Origin: JBLIRR01 sp049472395
Lineage (GTDB): Bacteria; SZUA-182; DTGQ01; JBLIRR01
Length of the DNA: 50,705 bases
Assembly: GCA_049472395.1 (NCBI GenBank)
Contig: JBLIRR010000045.1
Location: 1 to 50,705, forward strand
Direction of reading: 5' to 3'
Part shown: piece by piece, positions 1 to 7,586 of the stretch
Layout: each line of letters opens with the position of its first letter
How positions within the stretch are numbered: the first letter of the stretch is position 1
The notes under the pieces: generated by a model
Databases searched by the model: none
The model's input: the letters and a program-made list of their open reading frames with translations, nothing else
Told to the model about the DNA's origin: nothing
Program-made: the position numbers and the translations under genes

Positions 1-724
1 CACACAGGTATGGGTTATCGTTCCTCAGTCCAAAAGGGTGGTTATGTTGGACTTAGAGTATATGAATCCCCCCGTTATACAGTCGATCTTGATGCATTAG
101 TGCGGGGATCTCCCATTGAGAGAATAGTATCCATTGCAAAGTGAGGAAGTGCAAAAGAGTAGTGGGGATGCTGTGTGGTTCATATATAAAAAGGAAGTTG
201 ATCTTGTTACTCTTGGGGAATATGGCGGCATTCGATTATATTTTCGCGCAGGTATTGGTGATCCTCCGAAAGATATAAAACGGGCTCAGAGTATTCATCT
301 TGATCTTGCTGTGGGTGATCCGGTGATACCTTCTCCCGTTAAAACGCATACCCACTCTATTTTGGGAGATGATTCTCTATCGTGGTGCGTGTATACAATT
401 GAATCGTCAGTTGCTGAAAAACTTCATACATTAATTGTGCGCCATTCGGACAACTCACGTTCAAAGGATGTATTTGATCTGTATTACCTTATGCCAATTA
501 TGCCAAAATGTAATCATGAGATATTAAAGCAGGCACTCTCGGCAACATTCAAATCAAGAGGAGATCCTTTGCCGTCTGATATTCCACAGGTTCTCAATAA
601 AATTGACAAGGACCTTCTCCAGAGAGGATGGAAGAGTGCAATAGCAGGTTTAAGAGAGCGGCTCGACTTTGACACAATCTTTGAGCACGTCATAAAACAG
701 TGCAAAAACATCTTTATCGGATAG
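1..724 (+). pseudogene. AbiEii-type nucleotidyltransferase, 5'-truncated by the window edge and frameshifted
   Basis: Two consecutive reading frames together look like one AbiEii/AbiGii-family nucleotidyltransferase (toxin half of AbiE-type systems). Frame 1, open from base 1 to a TGA at 142-144, carries the family core: a Gly-Gly followed by LRVYES and then TVDLDALVRG, where the D-x-D is the expected metal-binding pair. Frame 2 takes over around 134 and runs to 724, carrying the C-terminal half (KSSGDAVWF, IHLDLAVGDPV, the helical SVAEKLHTL segment and KDVFDLYYL). The frame-1 stop and the frame-2 takeover overlap at about 131-144, so a single indel there would explain both. The 5' end lies outside the window and no AbiEi partner is visible. 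Either a real pseudogene or a sequencing/assembly indel. Family call fairly sure, broken state moderately sure. Confidence 0.65.
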
Positions 725-882
725 AAATCGTGTGCAAAATTTTTCAACATCCGCTATTACCAGCAAACACCCAGTTAATGGAGATACGTGTGCTTTTGAA
801 GCATATTTTGCAATATATCTGTAGGCATTACTCAGATATTTAAAAAATCATGGCCTAAATGGGTTTTGTCAGCTCATCTCTA

Positions 883-911
883 TTGACAATCATACCAAAT
901 TTGGTACAACT
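883..911 (+). promoter_or_regulatory. Possible promoter holding a 14-bp perfect palindrome
   Basis: TTGACA at 883-888 is followed at 893-906 by the perfect palindrome TACCAAATTTGGTA, lying where the spacer of a sigma-70 promoter would be; the matching -10 (ACAACT, 906-911) is poor. The arrangement looks like an operator over a promoter, as in toxin-antitoxin autoregulation. Only a 21-codon ORF follows at 932. Confidence 0.3.
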
Positions 912-931
912 GTATCAATGGAAGTAAGATA

Positions 932-997
932 ATGAAGATTAACAAGGATATATTTTTAGAGATTAGTTCCCAAAATAAAAAAACATTGCCGAAATGA
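932..997 (+). CDS. Very short ORF (21 aa), possibly the stub of a lost gene
   Basis: ATG at 932 follows GGAAG by a usable distance, and the peptide MKINKDIFLEISSQNKKTLPK ends at a TGA. It resembles the first helix of a small winged-helix/antitoxin protein that has lost the rest, and it sits directly behind the palindrome-bearing promoter-like element at 883. It is too short to assign; a remnant of the antitoxin partner of the neighbouring AbiEii gene is a guess only. Confidence 0.2.
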   Translation: MKINKDIFLEISSQNKKTLPK

Positions 998-1006
998 CAG
1001 TACCTT

Positions 1007-1276
1007 TCACGAACCAAGTTCCTCAAGAACTGTGTCTTCTGTAAACTCTGGTTCTATTCCTCTTCGTTGCGCCTCTTGAATTAAATCTGCTTTCGACAAA
1101 TCATATATCTCTGCAGCATATCCGATAGAACCTCCCCCATTCTTGTATAAATTCAGTGCTTGATCTATTTTGTATTGCCTGATCCCCAGAGAAATAACGT
1201 GCTGAATAACTGCAATATCATCAGGTATTCCCTCTAACCATTTTTTAGGTATTTCCATAGAAACTATTTTTGCCAT
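1007..1276 (-). CDS. UPF0175 family small protein (orphan antitoxin-like)
   Basis: An 89-residue protein with the UPF0175 plan: a short N-terminal strand (MAKIVSMEIPKKWL), a middle helix, then the helix-turn-helix-like GSIGYAAEIYDLSKADLIQEA and a C-terminal RRGIEPEFTEDTVLEEL. In this family the last block normally reads like RGIPV-acidic. Members are usually encoded beside a PIN-domain DUF3368 toxin. No such gene is present on either side, so this copy looks orphaned. Start is set by TAGGAG a few bases before ATG. Role as antitoxin/DNA binder is inferred from the family; the family match itself is good. Confidence 0.75.
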   Translation of the reverse strand: MAKIVSMEIPKKWLEGIPDDIAVIQHVISLGIRQYKIDQALNLYKNGGGSIGYAAEIYDLSKADLIQEAQRRGIEPEFTEDTVLEELGS

Positions 1277-1841
1277 ATCAAATCTCCTAAAATAGTTAAG
1301 AAGCAGCTTATAGCTTATTTATTCTATCTATAATGTGTTTTATATTTAAGCATATCGTATTTTCATTATAATAGTAAGTTTTTGCCTTTATCAAAATGTC
1401 ATCAGGAAATAATATTAATAAGTTATAGATATATAAAATTTTTTCTAAAGCCTATGGAAAATCTCAGAAATATTCTTCATTCTTTGATGCTCACTTTCAA
1501 ACAATATCTGAGCGGTAATCTGCTTTATTGCTCATAAGTGATCAACAAGTGACTTTACGTTTGTCCTTCGTTAAAATGTCATTATTAAACAATCAATGAC
1601 TTACATATATATAGATTTTTCTTGAAAGTAACAAACAATCCCCCCAAAAAATCAAGGTTCTTTTAGTATCAGATGAAGTTTTAACAAAGCCCAAATTTAT
1701 CAAGGGAGATCCCTTAGATATATCAGAAAAGATCCTTAAAGAAATTATAAACAAAGCCCCTATAAGATACGGTTAATGAATTCAATGCGATTAATATCAA
1801 TCCTGGCACTATTTTCCTAGTTCAAAAGGCAACAGCAGTCA
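1277..1841. other. Gene-poor AT-rich gap with a coding scrap and a degenerate repeat
   Basis: 565 bases without a convincing gene. Two segments, about 1369-1450 and 1558-1628, look like diverged copies of each other (both contain AAAATGTCAT and an AT-rich block ending TTTTTCT-GAAAG or a close variant). A short open stretch at 1615-1776 is listed separately. The rest looks like decayed intergenic DNA. Confidence 0.4.
1615..1776 (+). pseudogene. Coding-like scrap with no usable start
   Basis: Frame 1 between a TAG at 1612 and a TAA at 1774 encodes a coding-looking peptide (KVLLVSDEVLTKPKFIKGD, then DISEKILKEIINKAPIRYG). It has no ATG/GTG/TTG near its beginning and no ribosome-binding site, so it is most likely the 3' end of a gene whose 5' part has been lost. 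Family not recognised. Confidence 0.25.
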
Positions 1842-2051
1842 TTAAGTGCTACCTTTTGTGACCATATCACGTTTAGCCTCAATAAATGCCTCTTCTTCCA
1901 GTTCAATACGCTCTCGAATTATACGCATAAGCCACTCTGCAATGCTTTTTTCTCTATGCAATCGGGCCAAGAAAGCCGCCCCTGCGGCAAGTTTATCATG
2001 TTCAAAGTCATATTCGAAATTCGACGATACGAAACGATGCCAATTGATCAT
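1842..2051 (-). CDS. Small hypothetical protein, 69 aa
   Basis: Not recognised. The protein has an aromatic N-terminus (MINWHRFVSSNFEYDF) and an amphipathic helical second half, SIAEWLMRIIRERIELEEEA, followed by a basic tail. That layout (short strand plus two helices) resembles ribbon-helix-helix antitoxins, and the neighbourhood holds other antitoxin-like and toxin-like remnants, but no signature residue settles it. No clear Shine-Dalgarno is seen before the ATG. The opposite strand also has a long open frame across the same bases, so coding is likely but not certain. Confidence 0.4.
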   Translation of the reverse strand: MINWHRFVSSNFEYDFEHDKLAAGAAFLARLHREKSIAEWLMRIIRERIELEEEAFIEAKRDMVTKGST

Positions 2052-2254
2052 TGGTTTATATAATATTATTTATTCAAAATATTTAAATAATCATTTATGA
2101 TCAACAAAATTGATAAAATCATATATTATTATGTTATCTCTGAGGAAATTTTTTTGAGACCTCCTTTTTCCTTGATAGGTCCCCCTCTATAGGTAAAAAC
2201 CTTATCTTTTCATTTAGATATTTACTCCTCATTCTTCATTTATCATGATTATTC

Positions 2255-2283
2255 TTGACTCTTTTTAATTTACCTCCGATAAT
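2255..2283 (+). promoter_or_regulatory. Sigma-70-type promoter for the cold-shock gene
   Basis: TTGACT (2255-2260), 17-base spacer, GATAAT (2278-2283). Predicted start near 2290 leaves a leader of about 49 bases before the cold-shock start codon, much shorter than the structured leaders of E. coli cspA. Confidence 0.6.
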
Positions 2284-2338
2284 AAGATATGTAGTCAGAT
2301 TATTTAACAAAATTATATTTGGTGGTATAGTATTAGTT

Positions 2339-2551
2339 ATGGATAAACGTGAGACTGGCACTGTTAAATTTTATAATAAAGCTAAAGGCTTTGGCTTTAT
2401 TGAGCCAGATTATGGAAAAGATATCTTTGTCCATGAGAGTGCCCTGCTTGAGGCACGTTGGCTAAAGGAAGGCCAGAGAGTGGAGTTTCAAGTAGTTCAG
2501 GGAGAAAAGGGCTTGCAGGCAGAGGATGTAATAGTGCTGGATAATGAATGA
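2339..2551 (+). CDS. Cold-shock domain protein (CspA family), 70 aa
   Basis: Single cold-shock OB-fold that binds single-stranded RNA/DNA. Both nucleic-acid-binding motifs are intact: RNP1 as KGFGFI around residue 17 and RNP2 as DIFVHES around residue 31. The frame is open further upstream to 2255, but the family starts at the MDKRETGTVKFYN segment, so the ATG at 2339 is chosen; GGTGG at 2321-2325 may serve as ribosome-binding site. Length matches the family. A 57-codon ORF begins inside its last codons (2544) in another frame, suggesting translational coupling. A sigma-70 promoter lies at 2255-2283. Confidence 0.93.
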   Translation: MDKRETGTVKFYNKAKGFGFIEPDYGKDIFVHESALLEARWLKEGQRVEFQVVQGEKGLQAEDVIVLDNE

Positions 2552-2717
2552 ACAGTATGGCTTCTCTAACATTTATTACAAACCATCTAAAAAAGAACGC
2601 CATTTCCAGGCATACTGTCCAAACCACCGATCGCGGTGGGGTCATCAACCATTCTCATTGCATTACCAGGAAAAAATACGTGATGATTCCACCTTCGGTC
2701 ATCCCGGTAAGAAGTAA
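2544..2717 (+). CDS. Unannotated 57-aa ORF overlapping the end of the cold-shock gene
   Basis: ATG at 2544 lies 8 bases inside the cold-shock gene in a different frame and the ORF ends at TAA 2715. The product is basic and unusually rich in aromatic and histidine residues (begins MNEQYGFSNIYYKPSKKERH, later CPNHRSRWGHQPFSLHYQEK and ends GHPGKK). Codon use looks coding and the stop-start overlap is typical of coupled genes. No family recognised; a nucleic-acid-binding accessory of the cold-shock protein would fit its charge but is only a guess. A longer overlapping ORF from 2548 in another frame looks less coding-like. Confidence 0.5.
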   Translation: MNEQYGFSNIYYKPSKKERHFQAYCPNHRSRWGHQPFSLHYQEKIRDDSTFGHPGKK

Positions 2718-2741
2718 TGGCCATTTAACTTTATTCTCTTT

Positions 2742-5000
2742 TTATTCTGATGTTCTAATAAGATTTATATAACGCCCCATCCAGTATGGCAACAGCCAGT
2801 AGACCGGTTCCCTTTCCTGACCCGGATCGCCTGCAACCGCTGCGTAGGGATTTCTGTCCCAACGTATGGTACGATATTCACTTGGCGGCCTAAGCTCATC
2901 AACCTGAAGCTCGTCCAGTATTGGTTTTCGCACAATCTGCAAATCTTCTCTCCGGCCATTATCGATCTGCCAGTCTACCAGATCGAGTGGTGCATCCTTT
3001 AGGAAAAATATGGAATTTTCCAGCTCATCATGACCTCCAGTCAAAAGGTTATAGGTAAAATTCAATAATGGGCTTTTAGTTTCTTTAAACTTTAGAAACC
3101 ACTGATCCAAATGTGTACGATATTCAATGTGAATAGCCGGATTTTCTTCGTATTCAAGTAATGCAGGATAAATATAAAGCGCCAGATATGTGTCAAAATA
3201 GGTTTCCCATGCAGGATTTGTTGTGTACAGTTTTTTGGCTGCATCCAGGTATCTCTCTTCTGTGATTAGCCTCAGGTAAGCATCTTGATATTCTTGTTTT
3301 CCTGTAATCTGGTGGGCAAATTTCAAAAAAGACAGTATCTCCAGTGAATTCAATGGCCTCTCCGGTGCCCATTCAGGATCGTGATTAAGACTTTGCGGAG
3401 ACCATACTCCCCATTTGGTAGGCTTTCCATCTACGTCAACCAAGTAAAAATTATTTCTGATCAAGTGATTGACTATCTGCCCAACATGATGGGCAATCCG
3501 CTCCTTTTCGTCATTATCTGCCACCAGCTTGTAATACCAGTAATAACCAAAAAAATGACCGTCAAGTTCATCGCTGCTTGTATCCCCTTTCCACCACCAC
3601 TTGCCATCGGCTGACAAATGCCATCTCTTTTCAACGGGTTTATGTCGCGGATTTTTTATGAGTTCTTCTGCCAATTCCTGTGGTGAATAGGTACGGTTCA
3701 TATCATGCGTTTTGTCCCAACTGGCCGGCACGATTGTTCGGGCAAAAAAACCATCCATTCCTGTGACTTCCCTTAAATAATGTAAGAAGTCAAACGCTTT
3801 TTTTGCCCGTTCCTTTGCTTCTGGATTGCCAGTAACTGCATAGCGGAACGATTCCATAGCAAGATACATAGCCGTATATTCCCCATCATTGTCGTCATCA
3901 TCCGGCACAATAGTCGATGTATCTCCAGGTACTTTTAAGGTGAACCTTCCAATAATCCATGGTTCGCGAACATGGCGCCTGATCAGCTGATCATAAAAAT
4001 AATCCGCTTTTTGTGCCAATGTCATTTGCTTTCGCTTGATCGCACTCACACCATTGGAAGTAGCAATCCAGGCATTTCCATGTGCATCAAACGCAATATC
4101 TCGCACCTCATCCGACATCAACCATCTTCTGCTTAACCTTACAGAATATTCTTTTTCACCCAGGGTAAATCGCGTGATCCCGTAATTGGTACCTACCCAC
4201 ATCGTGCCATCCGGTGCTTTTTTTACTGTGTTGACTTCAGAATTGGTAATGCCATCTTCCGGTAATTTTTCCCCAATTCTGTTGGCTCCATTCCGAATGG
4301 TAACTCCTCCAAGTCCACCAATCCAAAGATTTCCATCATCACTAAAATCCATGCCTTTCACATAGGCACTGATCAGATCTTTATTGGCCTGATAAACGAT
4401 AGCGACATCGCCAGAGCAATGATATAGCCCCACATCGGTTCCAATCCAGAGTCCGCCTTTCATATCGGATACGGCACCTCGAATACTCCTGGCAATTTTA
4501 TAAGTCATTTTCTTCCAATGATCATCCTGAAAAATCCAAACACCATGTGGACCTAAGACATAAACTCCTTCTGCAGCAGCAACAATTTTGGCTAACGGAC
4601 CAACAGGCCCTTCCATCCTGGTGATCGTCTCATTTATATTAGCATAAACCCCATCCCAGGCCGCAATCCATATAAACCCATGAGCGTCGGATTTGATATC
4701 GTAAGCCGGGCCCTGGTTATTGCCATGTATCATCAGGGACCATACGTGATTGTTTTTGGATTTCTTATAAACTCCATTTTTAGTGGCTATCCATATCTGT
4801 TCATCCCTGTCTATATGGACAGCGCGCACGTCATTGGCTGCAGGATTATTTTTATCTATAGCAAAACCTTCGTGATATTCCTGCACAAACGTGATGTCTA
4901 TATAATATTCCTGATCCGATTGACTTTTCAGCTCCCCTATTTTGGGATAACATGCAGAAAATAAGCATACGGCAACTACATAAACCAATAGATTCCTCAT
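2742..5000 (-). CDS. Lipoprotein with two-component-type beta-propeller and helical C-terminal domain
   Basis: About 752 residues from the ATG at 5000, which gives a clean lipoprotein signal (MRNLLVYVVAVCLFSAC, Cys 17 as lipid site); an upstream in-frame ATG at 5027 would bury it. The first half has six clear Reg_prop repeats, each ending in a W-I-A/G-T-x-x-G-V/L pattern (for example EQIWIATKNGVY, GGLWIGTDVGLY, GTMWVGTNYGIT), plus one degenerate blade, so a seven-bladed propeller is likely. The second half is alpha-helical with many Trp/Tyr (FFGYYWYYKLV, NPAWETYFDTYLALYIYP), like an alpha/alpha toroid of glycan-active enzymes. No histidine kinase follows the propeller as it does in hybrid sensors. 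Function unknown: a surface glycan-binding or glycan-processing role is inferred. It stands alone. Confidence 0.7.
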   Translation of the reverse strand: MRNLLVYVVAVCLFSACYPKIGELKSQSDQEYYIDITFVQEYHEGFAIDKNNPAANDVRAVHIDRDEQIWIATKNGVYKKSKNNHVWSLMIHGNNQGPAYDIKSDAHGFIWIAAWDGVYANINETITRMEGPVGPLAKIVAAAEGVYVLGPHGVWIFQDDHWKKMTYKIARSIRGAVSDMKGGLWIGTDVGLYHCSGDVAIVYQANKDLISAYVKGMDFSDDGNLWIGGLGGVTIRNGANRIGEKLPEDGITNSEVNTVKKAPDGTMWVGTNYGITRFTLGEKEYSVRLSRRWLMSDEVRDIAFDAHGNAWIATSNGVSAIKRKQMTLAQKADYFYDQLIRRHVREPWIIGRFTLKVPGDTSTIVPDDDDNDGEYTAMYLAMESFRYAVTGNPEAKERAKKAFDFLHYLREVTGMDGFFARTIVPASWDKTHDMNRTYSPQELAEELIKNPRHKPVEKRWHLSADGKWWWKGDTSSDELDGHFFGYYWYYKLVADNDEKERIAHHVGQIVNHLIRNNFYLVDVDGKPTKWGVWSPQSLNHDPEWAPERPLNSLEILSFLKFAHQITGKQEYQDAYLRLITEERYLDAAKKLYTTNPAWETYFDTYLALYIYPALLEYEENPAIHIEYRTHLDQWFLKFKETKSPLLNFTYNLLTGGHDELENSIFFLKDAPLDLVDWQIDNGRREDLQIVRKPILDELQVDELRPPSEYRTIRWDRNPYAAVAGDPGQEREPVYWLLPYWMGRYINLIRTSE

Positions 5001-5273
5001 AGACTGTATCCTAATTCTATTCCACAATGCCGGAAATCCTCATTTTCTGTTTTTCCACCTCAACTCCAGCTTCAGAAATTTCTTTAAATCGCATCTTATG
5101 AACAATAGATCACCAATTAATATATCAAATATAATTAATATGATCAATATGAAAATTGTAAGATATTTAACTTATGGACCATTGGAGTAAATAATTATAA
5201 TTTTGTACTAATCTAAATGTCAAGATATGTCAAATCGCCAATTAAGTCAACAAAATTAAGTATGGAGGAGCGC

Positions 5274-5333
5274 ATGAGTATGGCTCTTTGTTTTCGGAGG
5301 GCCTTCGTTCTTCTTTTGGCAGGCCCTCAATAA
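5274..5333 (+). CDS. 19-codon ORF with strong ribosome-binding site and internal hairpin
   Basis: GGAGGAG ends 3 bases before an ATG at 5274. The encoded peptide MSMALCFRRAFVLLLAGPQ is basic then hydrophobic. The ORF contains an inverted repeat, GAGGGCC at 5297-5303 with GGCCCTC at 5322-5328. No + strand gene follows, so it is not an obvious leader peptide; a weak promoter-like TTGGAG with TACTAA about 18 bases on lies upstream near 5183. The 5001-5387 gap around it holds nothing else that I can see. Could be a small membrane peptide or chance. Confidence 0.3.
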   Translation: MSMALCFRRAFVLLLAGPQ

Positions 5334-5387
5334 GGATAGCATAATAAAATCCGTATAAAAGGGTCATTATGTTAATGTGAGATCCCT

Positions 5388-6896
5388 CTACCGCCAGATT
5401 TCATTTTTTACAGCAAAGGAATCAATCTCCCTGTGCAGATTTACGGTAATTATACCATTTTCATCGCACAGGAACTCTTCGATGACCTTGTTATTCCGGA
5501 ATTTTTTTTTGGTGATATCCTCCTTTCTCGGCATCTGGTTCGGATCCCATGCTGGATCGTAGGGAAACAAAATTTCACTCCACATGCGCGGAGAGATAGG
5601 CTCCCCATTCCAACATTCCGCGCATTCCAGATAACGGTAATGGCCGATATTATGAGCAGGTTGAATTTCATATCGTTTTGTCGCAGGAATCCTCACCCCT
5701 TTTTCAAAAATAGGATCGAAATATTCCTCCGGCCCGGCCACCCGGAATACGCCGAAGGTTCTGCTCAGAATATCTTCCCCCTGTATCTTTTGCTGACCCA
5801 TACGGCAAGCGCCAAGAGCGATGGAAGCAAAGGGAATACTTGAAAGATGCACCTTGCCTTGGCCATATTTTTTCGTAATCAGCTTCAGTATGAGGGGAAG
5901 CTGGGAGCTTCCTCCGACAAGATATATCTTTTCTATATGTTCCATGCCTTGTATCCCTTGATTTTGTAGCGCCTGTGAGTAAAGCACTTCATCTATCTTA
6001 TCTAAAGTCCGGTTGAGCAAAGGAAGAAGCCGTTCTGAGTATTCATCTACACGCATTTTAACGGATTCATCCGATATGTGGGCCTCTTCAAGATCTATCC
6101 TTATGTATTTTGGATCGATAGTATTGGCTAAATTCTCTTTTGCCTCACGACATCGGTAGAGGAGCAGTTTTTCTTGCAGGGGAGTGAGCCCGGATAATGC
6201 TTTTTTTTCAACCACCATCTGATAAAGGATCTGATCGAAATCATCACCCCCAAGCTGCTCAATTCCGGCAGTGGCAAGCACTGCATAATGATCAGGCTCG
6301 ATCCTTATCAATGATACATCAAATGTTCCCCCTCCGAGGTCATATACAAGAATATTAATAGGCTTGCCTTGCTTTCGCAGGCGCTCTGACAATCCTGAAT
6401 AGGAAAATTCAATGGCAGATGCTGTCGGCTCCTCCAAAATCTTGGGGGAGAGAATGAATCCTGCCTCCTTAAAACACTCGCGGGTAATGGAACGCTGAGC
6501 GCCATTGGCATTTGCCGGCACTGTAAGCATGACTTCCAATGGATCTTCAGGTGATAAATGGTGCGTAGTAACGATATGCATTTTCAGGTTTCGGAGAAAA
6601 TCCAGCCCTATCCCCTTCACCTCGCGTTGAAACTTACCGCTTTGAAACTGTAATCCTTGATAATAATTCTTTAAGCTTCTTTTTATAGACCGAACCAATG
6701 TACCTTCCCCGGTAAACGCGCGCTCTAAAGCTTCAATCCCATGATACCCCTGATCTTTATTTTTGGAATAAAATGAGGCGCTAGGGAAAAGGTCTTTCGT
6801 AATCCCCGCATGATGGAATCTCATGACGAGCGGCATATTATTTTCCATATAAGAGACGATTGTATTAGAAGTACCAAAATCAATACCGAGCTTCAT
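5388..6896 (-). CDS. Divergent Hsp70 (DnaK-like) without the C-terminal lid
   Basis: A 502-residue actin/Hsp70-fold ATPase. The nucleotide-binding domain is intact: GIDFGTSNT (residues 4-12), EEPTA (155-159), YDLGGGTFDVS (185-195), LVGGSS (326-331). After about residue 370 there is a beta-sandwich-like segment (ILSRTFGVFRVAG, KGVRIPATKRYEIQPAHN), but the protein ends before the helical lid, against about 640 residues for canonical DnaK (present at 9427). Its ATG overlaps the stop of the GrpE-like gene by 4 bases (ATGA), so the two are co-translated. Together they form a dedicated chaperone and exchange-factor pair separate from housekeeping DnaK. No J-domain gene is nearby. Client unknown. 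Confidence 0.88.
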   Translation of the reverse strand: MKLGIDFGTSNTIVSYMENNMPLVMRFHHAGITKDLFPSASFYSKNKDQGYHGIEALERAFTGEGTLVRSIKRSLKNYYQGLQFQSGKFQREVKGIGLDFLRNLKMHIVTTHHLSPEDPLEVMLTVPANANGAQRSITRECFKEAGFILSPKILEEPTASAIEFSYSGLSERLRKQGKPINILVYDLGGGTFDVSLIRIEPDHYAVLATAGIEQLGGDDFDQILYQMVVEKKALSGLTPLQEKLLLYRCREAKENLANTIDPKYIRIDLEEAHISDESVKMRVDEYSERLLPLLNRTLDKIDEVLYSQALQNQGIQGMEHIEKIYLVGGSSQLPLILKLITKKYGQGKVHLSSIPFASIALGACRMGQQKIQGEDILSRTFGVFRVAGPEEYFDPIFEKGVRIPATKRYEIQPAHNIGHYRYLECAECWNGEPISPRMWSEILFPYDPAWDPNQMPRKEDITKKKFRNNKVIEEFLCDENGIITVNLHREIDSFAVKNEIWR

Positions 6897-7432
6897 CCAT
6901 CTATCCTCCTATTTACTTTTACTTGGGGTTTAAGAATCATTTCCTGGTTATATTTCCAGAAAAAGCCCTCTCTGAGCACAGATAAAATTTCTAATTCACC
7001 CCTGCTGGAATCCCATGAAAAATCAACTTCTTCATGAATTGTAGGGTTGAATTTTTCCTTGGCATTGGGAGAGACTTGTTCAAGGCCACTGTTTTCTAAA
7101 ATATACTCTAAATCACTGTGCAGATCTGAAAGATATCTCGCCTGATCTCCTGTGAATTTACTTTTCGCCTTTTTCATCTTTAATGATAACTTGGCAAGAG
7201 GCAGGAGCAATCCTTTGATCTTTTTCGCAATATGCCCTTCCAATTTTCTGTTTATAATGCCTATTACTTCCTCTTCCAAATTCATAAGCATAGGATCAAC
7301 GATTTTTGAATGCTCTTGCCTGATAATAATGTCGTCTTGTTTTATTTGAGATTCTTCTTTTTTTTCATTCTTTTTATATTTATTTATATAATTTTGTTTT
7401 ATTTTTTCTTTTACCTTGCTAATTGTCGACAT
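6893..7432 (-). CDS. Divergent GrpE-like nucleotide exchange factor
   Basis: A 179-residue protein with GrpE organisation: a highly charged, Lys/Glu-rich coiled-coil N-terminus (residues 1-45), a long helix, a helical bundle (KFTGDQARYLSDLHSDLEYIL), and then the C-terminal beta-domain with the GrpE landmarks in diverged form: EKFNPTIHEEV where GrpE has FDPxxHEAV, and VLREGFFWKYNQEMILKPQVKV where GrpE has VLRxGYxxxDRVLRPAxVxV. It sits immediately upstream of the divergent Hsp70 with a 4-base overlap. Start set by AAAGGAG about 9 bases before ATG. The family call rests on these motifs and the neighbour; overall similarity is low. Confidence 0.7.
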   Translation of the reverse strand: MSTISKVKEKIKQNYINKYKKNEKKEESQIKQDDIIIRQEHSKIVDPMLMNLEEEVIGIINRKLEGHIAKKIKGLLLPLAKLSLKMKKAKSKFTGDQARYLSDLHSDLEYILENSGLEQVSPNAKEKFNPTIHEEVDFSWDSSRGELEILSVLREGFFWKYNQEMILKPQVKVNRRIDG

Positions 7433-7586
7433 AGGCTTATTTCTCCTTTTAATATGGTGTATGAAAATGATAAATCATGTACAAAAATTTTAAATATTCA
7501 CATACCATAGTATTATATATAATTATTTTTAAAAAAAATATATCATAAATGTTATTTATTCATTACTTTTTTCTCGATAATCTTCA

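Noticed and set aside
2548..2772. 74-codon + strand ORF after the cold-shock gene
   Set aside because: The overlapping 57-codon ORF from 2544 has better codon character; the 74-codon frame looks like its shadow and runs into the end of the opposite gene.
5297..5328. Hairpin GAGGGCC/GGCCCTC as a terminator for the Hsp70-like gene
   Set aside because: No T-run follows on either strand, and it lies inside a small ORF with a strong ribosome-binding site; kept as part of that ORF.
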